Of a stretch of 64,000 nucleotides of DNA, positions 8,590 through 17,248 are shown piece by piece. The position numbers and the translations under genes are program-made. The DNA comes from Photobacterium angustum (GTDB lineage: Bacteria > Pseudomonadota > Gammaproteobacteria > Enterobacterales > Vibrionaceae): the NCBI RefSeq assembly GCF_003026365.1, contig NZ_PYOM01000006.1, forward strand, positions 124,001 through 188,000, in the 5' to 3' direction. Every line of letters starts with the position of its first letter. Positions within the stretch are counted from its first letter, which is position 1. Under the pieces are notes generated by a model. The model made no database searches, was not told the origin of the DNA, and saw nothing but the letters and a program-made list of their open reading frames with translations.

Positions 8590-10314
8590 TTAGGATATTT
8601 TGTATTTGCGCTCTGTTAACTTATAAAGTGGATTCCATATAAATACGATACACAAGCCAACTAATACAGACATGGCCACACAGCCTAGTGCTGCCTGTGG
8701 TAATGCATTATCTATTGTGGCTTTAGAGATATAGAAGCCAAGCCCTGAGGTATGGACGGTCGATACTCCCCATTGCAATAGTTCAGCACAGATTGCTGAG
8801 TTCCAAGCCCCACCTGCGGCGCTGATCACTCCGGTTAGAATATAAGGAAATATTGCTGGCAGCATAAAACGTAACCACCATGTTCGGCCTGTTAACTTAA
8901 AGAGTTTTGCTAGTTCAATCATTTCTTGCGGTAAAGTTGTAACGCCAGCAATAACATTAAAAAGTACATACCAAGTTGTCCCCATCATAATCAATGGGAT
9001 GGTCCATAAGTTTAATGATGTATTGGTTGCCATTAATGCAATAGTAACCAATGGAAAAAAGATATTTGGTGGTAATGCTGAGCCTATTTGAATAATAGGC
9101 TGCGCGATACGAGTTGCTTTAGGGCTCAAACCAATCCAAACACCGACAGGTACGCCAATAACTAAGCTTAATAACATTGCCGCTAATACGCGTAATGTTG
9201 TTTTTGTCATTAGTGGAACCATGGACAAAATTTCATTTTTAGGTACGTAATGCCATAATTCATAAGACCATGTTGTACAAAAATACAGCACAATTGCATA
9301 CCACGATATCACCGAAAATAGTTTTAATGTTTTTGGTAAAGCGTAGCTGCTCCTAGTTGGTAAATAGCGGCGACCACCATTTACAAATATTTCTGCTGTA
9401 TTTTTGATAGGGCGAATAATGCGCTTTAGCAATAAAGTGTCGCTTAATACGTTGTAAAACCATGAAGTATTGTGTTTATGAGTTTTTACCGATTCATATT
9501 TAAACTTTTCAGACCAACGAACTAACGGACGGAAAAATAGTTGATCGAAAACCATAATGTTTATGATTATGGCGAGCACAGCCCAAATAATCATTTTCAC
9601 ATCAGCATTATTTAGAGCAATTTGAATAAACGTTCCTACGCCATGTAAAGGCATATCTTTACCTGATAGTGGAATAATTTCAGCAGCGACAATAGCAAAC
9701 CATGCTGCTGATTGAGAGACCATCGCATTCCAAATTAATCCAGGAATAGTATATGGAAATTCGACTCGCCAAAACTTTTGCCAAGGTGAGAGGTTAAATA
9801 GTTGCGCTGCTTCTTGGATCTCTTTAGGAACGATCCTAAGTGTTTGATAGACCACTAACGCCATATTCCAAGCTTGTCCTGTGAAAACACCAAAAATAGC
9901 AGCGGCCTCTAATCCCATCACACTGTTTGGAAATAAGTTGATAAATATAATCGTGGAAAAAGTAATAAATCCAAGTAAAGGTACTGATTCCATAATATTG
10001 ATAAAAGGTAGAATTATTCGTTCTAAATGTTTATTTTTAGCGGCAGCAACACCTGCTGTGATAGCAAATATAAAAGAAAAGAACATACCAATTACAAGCC
10101 GCATTGTGGTACGTAACATATCGTAAGGTAACTGAGATAAAGACCCTTTAACTTCTGGTTGAAATTGATCTAAAGAATGGTGCATATCATGCCAACCATG
10201 CTTATAAAGAGTAATAGCGATAATAAAAATAGTAAAAGTAATAATATCTTTACTATTGAGTGAGAAAATAAAAGGCTTATTGTTTTTAAGCTGCTTTTGT
10301 AATGCTAAGGACAT
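8590..10314 (-). CDS. ABC transporter permease, two permease domains fused
   Basis: Inner-membrane permease of 574 residues made of two binding-protein-dependent permease domains in tandem (about 70-280 and 355-565). Each has its own cytoplasmic coupling (EAA-like) loop: EIQEAAQLFNLSPWQKFWRV in the first half and EMIELAKLFKLTGRTWWLRF in the second. Usual SsuC/TauC-type permeases are ~260 residues and homodimerise, so the fusion provides both halves in one chain. The start has GGAGGAC 5-6 bases upstream. No periplasmic binding protein gene lies on either side. Confidence 0.92.
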   Translation of the reverse strand: MSLALQKQLKNNKPFIFSLNSKDIITFTIFIIAITLYKHGWHDMHHSLDQFQPEVKGSLSQLPYDMLRTTMRLVIGMFFSFIFAITAGVAAAKNKHLERIILPFINIMESVPLLGFITFSTIIFINLFPNSVMGLEAAAIFGVFTGQAWNMALVVYQTLRIVPKEIQEAAQLFNLSPWQKFWRVEFPYTIPGLIWNAMVSQSAAWFAIVAAEIIPLSGKDMPLHGVGTFIQIALNNADVKMIIWAVLAIIINIMVFDQLFFRPLVRWSEKFKYESVKTHKHNTSWFYNVLSDTLLLKRIIRPIKNTAEIFVNGGRRYLPTRSSYALPKTLKLFSVISWYAIVLYFCTTWSYELWHYVPKNEILSMVPLMTKTTLRVLAAMLLSLVIGVPVGVWIGLSPKATRIAQPIIQIGSALPPNIFFPLVTIALMATNTSLNLWTIPLIMMGTTWYVLFNVIAGVTTLPQEMIELAKLFKLTGRTWWLRFMLPAIFPYILTGVISAAGGAWNSAICAELLQWGVSTVHTSGLGFYISKATIDNALPQAALGCVAMSVLVGLCIVFIWNPLYKLTERKYKIS

Positions 10315-10574
10315 GAAAAGTCCTCCATAAATATCATGGATATAGTATGAGTAATATCAATTATAAAAAGAATATTACAATATAATGAATATTTAGGTTG
10401 AAAACGAAAATATATTTTAAAGATGAAAACTGCTTAGTAATGAGTCATATTTATTACAGTCGACAACAGATGCTTAAATTTTATTTAAGGTATTGAATAT
10501 CAATTAGAAAATATGACATCGCATAAAGCTAGTCTTTTTTTATGGGTGGTGGTTGTAATGAAAGGTAACGAACC

Positions 10575-10727
10575 ATGATGAAACTCCATTTTTTCAATGG
10601 ATTAATACAATGCTGTAAAGCAGTTATAAAAGGGGGAAGTTATTTTAGTATCTACAAGGAGGCTGTAGAGGAGTTGAAAGTGTTTTCATCTTTTTCTCCT
10701 AAAATATCTTTAGTTAATAGTAATTAA
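10575..10727 (+). CDS. Possible small protein (50 aa)
   Basis: A 50-codon frame starting MMKLHFFNGLIQCCKAVIKG, with two adjacent ATG codons and an AAAGGT sequence about 9 bases upstream. It is divergent from the ABC permease gene. No family is recognised and no terminator follows, so it may be a chance frame. It is listed because the region is otherwise empty. Confidence 0.3.
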   Translation: MMKLHFFNGLIQCCKAVIKGGSYFSIYKEAVEELKVFSSFSPKISLVNSN

Positions 10728-10981
10728 TGTGTCTTGCTGTTTACGCTGGTCATAATAGTATGGATAAGAATAATGTAAACCTTTTTTATCAACTAAATTA
10801 AAGTTACATAATTTCATTCAAGTTATATTCAGATATAAAAGTGAAAGATATATGAATAAATTAAGTTGATTACGGCTTATAACAGCAATATTTGATTATT
10901 AATTAAATATAATAAGTAAGGTTTATTGGTAAGTGAAATTTAGTTTTTAATAACTCATAATTGTTATATTTTAAAAGATAT

Positions 10982-11015
10982 AAAAAAGCCCACAATGAAA
11001 GAGGCACTGAGGGCT
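10982..11015 (-). terminator. Terminator of corA
   Basis: Read on the minus strand, AGCCC(T)CA pairs with TG(T)GGGCT and is followed by six T, about 36 bp after the corA stop. Confidence 0.75.
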
Positions 11016-11050
11016 AGTGTTTTCGTTATAGTTATATTCAGGTTAACTTG

Positions 11051-12001
11051 CTATAACCAACCTTTACGTTTGAAGTAAAGATAAGGCGCAAGAGCTGCTA
11101 ACACCATCAGCAATAGAGCATAGGGGTAACCTAATTTCCAATGAAGTTCCGGCATAAACTCAAAGTTCATTCCATAGCTTGATGCAACCAGTGTTGGTGG
11201 GAGGAATACGACAGACACAACAGAGAAAATTTTAATGATACGGTTTTGCTCGATATTAATAAAACCCATAGCTGCATCCATTAGGAAGTTAACCTTTTGG
11301 AACAGAGACTCATTGTGTGGCAATAATGATTCAATATCGCGTAATACTTCACGTGCCTGTTCAAGTTCACTAGCAGGTAAACGGGCTTTTCGAACTAAAA
11401 AGCTTAGTGCACGTTGGGTGTCCATTAAACATAAGCGGATTTTCCATCCAGCGTCTTCTTGCTCTGCAAGATTAGATAAGGCCTTGTCGAAGTGTTCGCC
11501 CGGTTTACCACCTAAAATGACTTTACCAATTGACTCTAATGCGCTGTAAATGTCTTCAATAACATCAGCCAGTTGCTCAATTTTTGTTTCAAATAGATCT
11601 AACAGCAATTCATAAGCGTTACCTTGTTGTAAATGTTGAGTACGTGCTCGCATTCGGTAAAGACGAAATGCAGGTAATTCACGCTCACGTAAGGTAAATA
11701 AGCGACCATCACGGATGGTAAAAGCCACTGTTGAGTTATTGGCATAATCTTCAGCATCTTCATAATAGAAGAATGAGTGAATATGAAGACCGTCTTCATC
11801 TTCAAAAAAACGCGCGCTAGCCTCAATATCTTCAAGTTCAGGGCGAGTTGCTAACTCTTGACCTAACTCTAGTTGAACGCGATCTCGTTCTTCTTCATTG
11901 GGTTCGATAAGATCAACCCATAATGCAGATGAAATGGGATCTTGTGCTTCCAAATCTAAACGTTGTAAACGGAAATCGTTTAATTTAAAGGCGTTCAGCA
12001 T
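11051..12001 (-). CDS. corA: Magnesium/cobalt transporter CorA
   Basis: Pentameric inner-membrane Mg2+ channel. At 316 residues it has exactly the E. coli CorA length. A large charged N-terminal cytoplasmic domain (about 1-250) is followed by two C-terminal transmembrane helices. The selectivity signature GMN is at 277-279 ([13 protein letters not shown]), and the basic C-terminus FKRKGWL is as in CorA. Transcribed alone, with a terminator behind. The upstream region on the same strand (12171-12236) can fold into a hairpin followed by a T-run and might be a leader attenuator. Confidence 0.96.
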   Translation of the reverse strand: MLNAFKLNDFRLQRLDLEAQDPISSALWVDLIEPNEEERDRVQLELGQELATRPELEDIEASARFFEDEDGLHIHSFFYYEDAEDYANNSTVAFTIRDGRLFTLRERELPAFRLYRMRARTQHLQQGNAYELLLDLFETKIEQLADVIEDIYSALESIGKVILGGKPGEHFDKALSNLAEQEDAGWKIRLCLMDTQRALSFLVRKARLPASELEQAREVLRDIESLLPHNESLFQKVNFLMDAAMGFINIEQNRIIKIFSVVSVVFLPPTLVASSYGMNFEFMPELHWKLGYPYALLLMVLAALAPYLYFKRKGWL

Positions 12002-12170
12002 GTTTTATATCTCAAATAATAGACAACACTTTAAAGCATGATTTGAAGTTCAATGAATACAACTTCTACCAATAGAAAACTGGCGTAATAAGATTTTAAA
12101 CAGAGGCACGAAAATAAGAGGTGGTGCATGTTGGCAGCTAAGTACTGTCAACTCACATGTCATAAAAAGG

Positions 12171-12236
12171 GAGGACAGCTTAACAGGAAAAAATCTCAAT
12201 CCAGTATCGACTGGGTATGTTCAAAACGGTGTCCTC
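12171..12236 (-). promoter_or_regulatory. Structured element in the possible corA leader
   Basis: Arms GAGGACA (12171-12177) and TGTCCTC (12230-12236) enclose about 52 nt that include a second small hairpin (CCAGT 12201-12205 / ACTGG 12210-12214). Read towards corA, the closing arm is followed by CCC and six T, which would look like a terminator within the leader. E. coli and Salmonella corA also have regulated leaders, but no known RNA family is recognised here. Confidence 0.35.
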
Positions 12237-12460
12237 TTAAATAATGGTGAGCGGATATTACGCCTGACAACCCAAGTCAGCAACTTGCGCTATTGCAACA
12301 TTAGATTTGCACTAAGATAAGTTAGGCAAATAGTTTATTCAGTGTTGATTCAGGAAGGTTATTCTGAGCTGATAATCAGTGGGGCGGTGGTTGGTGTTAT
12401 TTAGAGAGGTGTTTTCTATACTAACGTTAGGGTGTTAATGAAGAACTATGGTAAAGAATA

Positions 12461-12498
12461 AAGCCTTCTTCAAACACGGAAGCCGCGAAGAAAAAGGC
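12461..12498 (-). terminator. Weak terminator-like hairpin after guaC
   Basis: On the minus strand GCCTTTTTCTTC can pair with GAAGAAGGC (with a bulge), followed by TTTATT, about 45 bp after the guaC stop. Confidence 0.45.
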
Positions 12499-12543
12499 AA
12501 TATCAATTTATGCTAGTAACAACATCAATATTTAATCAATAAC

Positions 12544-13587
12544 TTACTCTTTACCAAATACGTTGTTTTCTTGCTCTTGCACACGAATAAATGTTGTACG
12601 CTTAGTTAGCTCTTTAAGCTGTGCAGCGCCAACATAAGTACATGTTGAACGAACACCACCCATAATATCTTGGATTGTATTTTCAACAGGACCACGGTAA
12701 GGAAGCAATACAGTTTTACCTTCTGCTGCACGATACTTCGCCACGCCACCTGAGTGCTTGTCCATTGCACTTTGGCTCGACATACCGTAGAACTTCATGA
12801 ATGTTTTGCCATCTTGCTCGATAAGCTCGCCGCCGCTTTCATCGTGCGCCGCTAACATACCACCAAGCATAACGAAATCAGCACCGCCACCGAAGGCTTT
12901 TGCTACGTCGCCAGCACATGAACAGCCACCATCACCGATGATACGACCACCAAGACCATGCGCAGCATCTGCACACTCAATGATGGCGGATAGTTGAGGA
13001 TAGCCAACACCCGTTTTTACACGTGTTGTACATACAGAGCCCGGGCCAATACCCACTTTAACAATATCAGCACCTGCAAGAATCAGTTCTTCAACCATAT
13101 CACCTGTAACAACGTTACCAGCACTGATCACTTTATCTGGAAATTCAGCACGTACTTTTTCAACATACTCAACAAGGTGTTCAGAGTAACCATTGGCAAT
13201 ATCAATACAAATGAAGATCAAATCATCTGTCATTGCCATGATGTCTTTGGTTTTTTGGAAATCAGCGTCAGAAGTGCCAGTAGAAACCATGGCATTATTC
13301 AGAACAGAGGCGTCGTTGTTGTTAATAAAGTCAGCCCATTGTTCAACAGTGTAGTGTTTATGAACTGCTGTCATCACATTGTGTTTTGATAAGGACTTAA
13401 CCATTTCAAAGCTACCAACAGAGTCCATGTTTGCAGCAATAATGGGTACACCAGACCATTGACGACCACTATGTTTGAATGTAAAATCGCGGGTTAATTC
13501 AACTTGAGAGCGACTTTTTAAGGTTGAACGTTTTGGACGAAACAGTACATCTTTAAAGCCCAATTTCAAGTCTTGTTCGATACGCAT
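12544..13587 (-). CDS. guaC: GMP reductase
   Basis: NADPH-dependent conversion of GMP to IMP in purine salvage. The 347 residues align end to end with E. coli GuaC. The catalytic Cys186 lies in GPGSVCTTR. Other landmarks are the N-terminal [20 protein letters not shown], the [15 protein letters not shown] phosphate-binding loop and [13 protein letters not shown]. It is a single-gene unit. A strong terminator hairpin lies in its own 5' region (13673-13707), which may be an attenuator or may end an upstream small transcript. Confidence 0.97.
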   Translation of the reverse strand: MRIEQDLKLGFKDVLFRPKRSTLKSRSQVELTRDFTFKHSGRQWSGVPIIAANMDSVGSFEMVKSLSKHNVMTAVHKHYTVEQWADFINNNDASVLNNAMVSTGTSDADFQKTKDIMAMTDDLIFICIDIANGYSEHLVEYVEKVRAEFPDKVISAGNVVTGDMVEELILAGADIVKVGIGPGSVCTTRVKTGVGYPQLSAIIECADAAHGLGGRIIGDGGCSCAGDVAKAFGGGADFVMLGGMLAAHDESGGELIEQDGKTFMKFYGMSSQSAMDKHSGGVAKYRAAEGKTVLLPYRGPVENTIQDIMGGVRSTCTYVGAAQLKELTKRTTFIRVQEQENNVFGKE

Positions 13588-13979
13588 GGTTATTCCTTAA
13601 ACTTATCTTGTCGAATGCTGCTCAACGAAATTTTTACTGGCAGGTAAACATTTTCGCTTTATGAGCGCGCACAAAAAAACCGGAGCGTTGGCAGACGCTC
13701 CGGTTTTCAACATTATAGGAAGCAAATTTTTAAAAACAACCCTATAAATGTAAATAAATGTGTATTTATGAAGATAAATTAAGATAAAAATAGTCTGATT
13801 TTCTATCAAAGTAATACTTTTTATAAACTTTTCGCTTCCATTCTTGGTAAATCCTTGCATAATTTCCTGCGTAGTTTGTACTGATAAAAATAAAATTTAA
13901 AATAATTCGTATCTTTAAAATGAGAAGCTATTCTTAAAAGGTGGCCAGTTTGTAAAGCTATCTTTTTCTACGAAGGGTT
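13588..13979. other. 392-bp region upstream of guaC
   Basis: It is dominated by the strong hairpin at 13673-13707 and AT-rich flanks. A minus-strand frame covering 13603-13860 crosses the hairpin and was judged spurious. The remainder should hold the guaC promoter and the promoter of the gene at 13980. Confidence 0.5.
13673..13707 (-). terminator. Strong terminator/attenuator upstream of guaC
   Basis: Perfect 13-bp stem (AAAACCGGAGCGT / ACGCTCCGGTTTT) with a 6-nt loop, followed on the minus strand by a seven-T run. It lies 86 bp upstream of the guaC start, on the guaC strand. Confidence 0.75.
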
Positions 13980-14351
13980 GTGGGAAGGTTTAATTTGTTG
14001 AAGAAAAGAAAGGTAAGGAAAGTTTTTCCTCTCGATTTTTATGGGGAAGATGGTAGTTGGCGTTTCATCATTCGGGCTGAGCAGCCTGAAGAGATCATTG
14101 ATGCAATGTATTGGCGTGCTTATATTTCTTGTCATCGTAAAGATTTTGATTTGTTGCATATGGCGTGCGATAAATTTAACTACAAATATAACTACTCATC
14201 ATCTGATTCTTCTGAAATACACTATGGTTTAGGCGGAACACCATTGCGTGTCAATATGATGGGACCTATCGTGTTGATGTCGACAATTCGAGATAAAGTA
14301 ATTAACGCTACAGCAGATGACACAGATATAACCGCACAAGCTGTCGCTTAA
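13980..14351 (+). CDS. Hypothetical protein (up to 123 aa)
   Basis: Not recognised. It is soluble, with a basic N-terminus (LLKKRKVRKVFPLDFYGEDG) followed by WRFIIRAEQPEEIIDAMYWRAYISCHRKDFDLLHMACDKF and a Gly-rich segment. No signal peptide or obvious DNA-binding motif. The first possible start is GTG at 13980, which is too close to an upstream AAGGG. TTG codons at 13995 or 13998 have GGGAAGG at a better distance and may be the real start. A strong bidirectional terminator follows, supporting expression. Confidence 0.7.
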   Translation: MGRFNLLKKRKVRKVFPLDFYGEDGSWRFIIRAEQPEEIIDAMYWRAYISCHRKDFDLLHMACDKFNYKYNYSSSDSSEIHYGLGGTPLRVNMMGPIVLMSTIRDKVINATADDTDITAQAVA

Positions 14352-14368
14352 AATTAATGATTAAAACC

Positions 14369-14407
14369 GAAAAAACGTTAACCAACTGAGTTGTTTAACG
14401 TTTTTTT
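14369..14407. terminator. Bidirectional terminator
   Basis: A 12-bp perfect stem (AAAAAACGTTAA / TTAACGTTTTTT) between converging genes, with T-runs on both strands. Confidence 0.88.
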
Positions 14408-14424
14408 GTTTCTGCTATTTGCGA

Positions 14425-15480
14425 TTATTGTTTTTCTAGTAAACGCTGCTGATATTGTATTGGCGTTACCCCTCGGTTTCTCTGAAAGGCTTTGTTAAAG
14501 CTTTGGACATTTTTATAACTTAAATTCGCAGCGATCTCTGCTATTGGCAGCCCGCGTTGCATGTACTTTATTGCAACATTACATAATACATAGTTAGTGG
14601 TATCGGTGAATGTCCAGCCAAAGCGGTACAATCGTCGTTGCAGCTGTTGTTTTGATAAATCTAAACGTTGGGCAATAAAATCGAGATTAGGATACTGGTA
14701 ATAGCGTGAATAATTGATCAACTCAAACATCAATTTTGCGGTATCAGTCGGTTGTGGCATGTTCAAAAAATCATCAAGTTGTAAATTTGACATTAGCATG
14801 GGTTTCTTGAATTTAAGAATACGATTATCGACGTGCTCCAAAACTGACATAGGGAGCCAAACTTGGGTTGAAGATGCGTTCCAACGAATAGGGCATTGAA
14901 AATAATCATTGATAGCTGAGTTGTGTGTTTCAGTAGTATTTAGTCTGATTTTTAATGGAGTAAAGTCGTTCCCCAAATACTCACGAATTGTTTGAACAAA
15001 TAATATCGCTACCCGTAAATTATCATGCAGCCCTCCTCGTCCTTTAGAGTAAGGGTTGTGATAAGTCCATTTTAAGATATTGCCCGAAAGTTCGCTGTGG
15101 TAAGACGCACCGCTTTGCAAGCATGATAAACCATAGTTGATTCGCCGCAGTGCTAATGGCAAATCGGGGCAACTTAAATACCATTCACCTAATCCTCCCA
15201 TTTGTTCAAATGTTATCTCTTTAGCCAGCTTTACCATATAAGCGGAGTCACCGGTAAGTTGCTCTATACGTTCTAACCAAGCTAAATAATCATTAAAAGG
15301 AATCAGCGACATGTTTTCTTTAAGTAACAGATCTGGCACTTCAAGCTGGCTGAATGAAAGGTCGTAGTGCTTTAGGAGTGCACTATTGAGAGGCTTGATA
15401 AATAAGGTTCTTATAAAAGCAATATCTAACATGTTAGCAGGCCGATAAAAAGCATGTAATGGATAGAATATATCAAACAA
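14425..15480 (-). CDS. AraC family regulator (OruR/arabinose-binding-domain type)
   Basis: Transcription regulator of 351 residues. The N-terminal ~200 residues form the Arabinose_bd-like domain found in OruR/ArgR-type AraC regulators (YHSELSGNILKWTY, LGDDFTPLKIRL-like region). The C-terminal ~100 residues carry two helix-turn-helix motifs, the first in LDFIAQRLDLSKQQLQRRLY and the second in PIAEIAANLSYKNVQSFNKAF, ending with the typical GVTPIQYQQ. It is divergent (123 bp) from the DUF3302/HlyD pair, which is its likely target. The inducer is unknown. Confidence 0.92.
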   Translation of the reverse strand: MFDIFYPLHAFYRPANMLDIAFIRTLFIKPLNSALLKHYDLSFSQLEVPDLLLKENMSLIPFNDYLAWLERIEQLTGDSAYMVKLAKEITFEQMGGLGEWYLSCPDLPLALRRINYGLSCLQSGASYHSELSGNILKWTYHNPYSKGRGGLHDNLRVAILFVQTIREYLGNDFTPLKIRLNTTETHNSAINDYFQCPIRWNASSTQVWLPMSVLEHVDNRILKFKKPMLMSNLQLDDFLNMPQPTDTAKLMFELINYSRYYQYPNLDFIAQRLDLSKQQLQRRLYRFGWTFTDTTNYVLCNVAIKYMQRGLPIAEIAANLSYKNVQSFNKAFQRNRGVTPIQYQQRLLEKQ

Positions 15481-15603
15481 TAGCTATAAATGATGTTTTC
15501 AATCTGCTTTTGTTTCTCAATACAGAAAATTACTCACAATGAACTCAATTAATAACGCTAATCCGTTAAATAAGAATAAAGACTAAATTAATCGGAGAAT
15601 TTA

Positions 15604-15975
15604 ATGAGTTTATTTAGCATGCCTTTCACTGGCACGAATATAGATACGGTATTACATATTGTTGCAGGCGTTGTCATGATTGGCACGATTGCAGCGATTG
15701 GCATTGGTTTTTGGAAACTTCATGAATTACCTATTCATAAAGCATCAAGTAGTCAACATCACCAAATAGGATTAATTACAGCGTTAACCTGGATAGGTTT
15801 CATCTGGCATTGGGTATGGGTACTTGCAGTGATTATTGCGTTCGTTGATGGAGAGCAAGCACTGAAGCGATTACGTGATATCTGGCATGGCGATAGTCCT
15901 AATACAAAATCGAATGGTGTAGATAATGATTCATCTTTAACGGTACAAACGAAAGAGGAGCAGACAAATGCTTGA
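15604..15975 (+). CDS. DUF3302-like inner-membrane protein (YiaW/YibI type)
   Basis: A small membrane protein of 123 residues with two transmembrane segments: about 12-36 (VLHIVAGVVMIGTIAAIGIGF) and 55-80 (LITALTWIGFIWHWVWVLAV). The hydrophilic tail is rich in Ser/Asn. Its position directly before, and overlapping by 8 bp with, a HlyD-type membrane-fusion protein matches the YibI-YibH and YiaW-YiaV pairs of enterobacteria, where the small partner is DUF3302. Ribosome site: CGGAGAATTT. Function is unknown; it probably partners the HlyD protein in the inner membrane. Confidence 0.75.
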   Translation: MSLFSMPFTGTNIDTVLHIVAGVVMIGTIAAIGIGFWKLHELPIHKASSSQHHQIGLITALTWIGFIWHWVWVLAVIIAFVDGEQALKRLRDIWHGDSPNTKSNGVDNDSSLTVQTKEEQTNA

Positions 15976-17191
15976 AGGTTTAGCTGTATGGGCATTATTT
16001 ATTTATCTGCTCCGTTTAGTTGGCATGCCATGGAATAAGTTTACTAAGGCTTTTGCGTATATTGGCGGTGGTAGTTGGCTAGTGTTTGTATGGTACGGGT
16101 TAATTACATTCGCACCGATGGATTTATCTGGGGGCTCATTAGTACAGTCACCCCATATTCAGTTAAGGCCTGCCGCAACAACAATTAATGGCCATGTTAA
16201 GGCTATTCACGTTACACCGAATAGTCAGGTGAAAGAAGGAGATTTAGTGTATGAGCTTGATACGGAACCCTATCGTATTGCGCTTAATAAAGCCCAAGCA
16301 AGTTTAGCATCAGCAGAAGTGGCTTTAGATATTGCTAAAGAAGATGTTGATATGGCACAAGCGAGTTATCACGCTGCAGATAAAGATATTGAGATCGCGC
16401 AAAATCAGCTTGTTGCAGCGAATGAAGATTATAAATTAAAGCAAGCAATGCTAAATCGCTATATTAAGCAAAATAAAGTAGTACAACATACGATTACGCA
16501 AAGTAAATTAGACGAGCAGCGGACAGCTGTAGAAGTTGCTAAGTCACAAAAGGTGATGCTTGCTTCACAAATTGAAAAAGCAAAAATATCAGTTAGGAAA
16601 GCGAAGTTGGCATTAGAAAAGTCACGTTTAGCCGTTAATAGCCGTGAAGTTGATGTTGATACACAGCATGAAAATGTAGCAAAAGCACAATGGGATTTAG
16701 ATCATACTAAAGTGTATGCACCTGCAGATGGTTATGTAACAAACTTTATTATGCGTGAAGGGCAGTTTGTAGGCTCTGTACCTCGCATGCAAATGTATAC
16801 CGATGAAAAATACGTATTAATGCGAGTTAACCATCAAGCTATCCGTAATGTAAAAGTGGGACAACTGGCTGAATTTGCAACGGCGGTTTACCCTGGAAAG
16901 GTGTTCAACGCAGAAGTGGAAGGTATTGTTGAAGCAACGGGTGAATCACAAGGTAACTTGATTGGTCGAGAAACCAATGTGCGCCAAACAACGGGGGCGA
17001 ATATGGCTAATAAACATCACTTCGTCCGCCTGAAAGTACTTGAAACGGAAGGTTATGATATTCCAGTTGGCTCGGTCGGTATCGGTTGGATCAGCGCAGA
17101 AAAGCCGATTAGCTTCTTAGGTTTCTTAGATGTGGTACGTGGGATCATAATTCGAATGAAGTCTCAGCTCTTCTATGTATGGTCAATGTAA
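15968..17191 (+). CDS. HlyD family membrane-fusion protein (YibH/YiaV-like)
   Basis: Periplasmic adaptor anchored by one or two N-terminal transmembrane segments (about residues 1-55). It has 407 residues. A lipoyl/biotinyl-like half motif (TINGHVKAIHVTPNSQVKEGDLVYEL, about 76-101) precedes a long alpha-helical hairpin (~110-250, heptad-rich, Ala/Lys/Gln). The second half motif (WDLDHTKVYAPADGYVTNF) and a beta-barrel domain follow. It overlaps the DUF3302 gene by 8 bp and has GAGGAG upstream. No transporter or TolC-like gene follows, so it may work with another exporter. Confidence 0.9.
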   Translation: MLEGLAVWALFIYLLRLVGMPWNKFTKAFAYIGGGSWLVFVWYGLITFAPMDLSGGSLVQSPHIQLRPAATTINGHVKAIHVTPNSQVKEGDLVYELDTEPYRIALNKAQASLASAEVALDIAKEDVDMAQASYHAADKDIEIAQNQLVAANEDYKLKQAMLNRYIKQNKVVQHTITQSKLDEQRTAVEVAKSQKVMLASQIEKAKISVRKAKLALEKSRLAVNSREVDVDTQHENVAKAQWDLDHTKVYAPADGYVTNFIMREGQFVGSVPRMQMYTDEKYVLMRVNHQAIRNVKVGQLAEFATAVYPGKVFNAEVEGIVEATGESQGNLIGRETNVRQTTGANMANKHHFVRLKVLETEGYDIPVGSVGIGWISAEKPISFLGFLDVVRGIIIRMKSQLFYVWSM

Positions 17192-17213
17192 GTAATTACT
17201 TACAATATACAAT

Positions 17214-17246
17214 AAGCCAGCCCTCTTATTATAAAGAGGCTGGCTT
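17214..17246. terminator. Bidirectional terminator
   Basis: Long stem (AAGCCAGCC...CTCTT / AAGAGGCTGGCTT, one bulge) between the converging HlyD and antiporter genes. Confidence 0.85.
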
Positions 17247-17248
17247 CT

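Larger units (their letters stand above)
10315..11050. other. 735-bp region between ABC operon and corA
   Basis: AT-rich. It should carry the promoter of the ABC permease/ATPase operon (minus) and holds the corA terminator at 10982-11015. A 50-codon plus-strand frame at 10575-10727 is the only coding candidate. No riboswitch core was recognised. Confidence 0.5.
12002..12543. other. 541-bp region upstream of corA
   Basis: It contains the presumed corA promoter and leader and the end of the guaC transcript. A structured element lies at 12171-12236 and a weak terminator-like hairpin at 12461-12498. No coding frame was identified. Confidence 0.5.

Noticed and set aside
13603-13860. Minus-strand frame of 85 codons before guaC
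   Set aside because: It runs through the strong terminator hairpin and its product shows no plausible domain; the hairpin itself explains the sequence.
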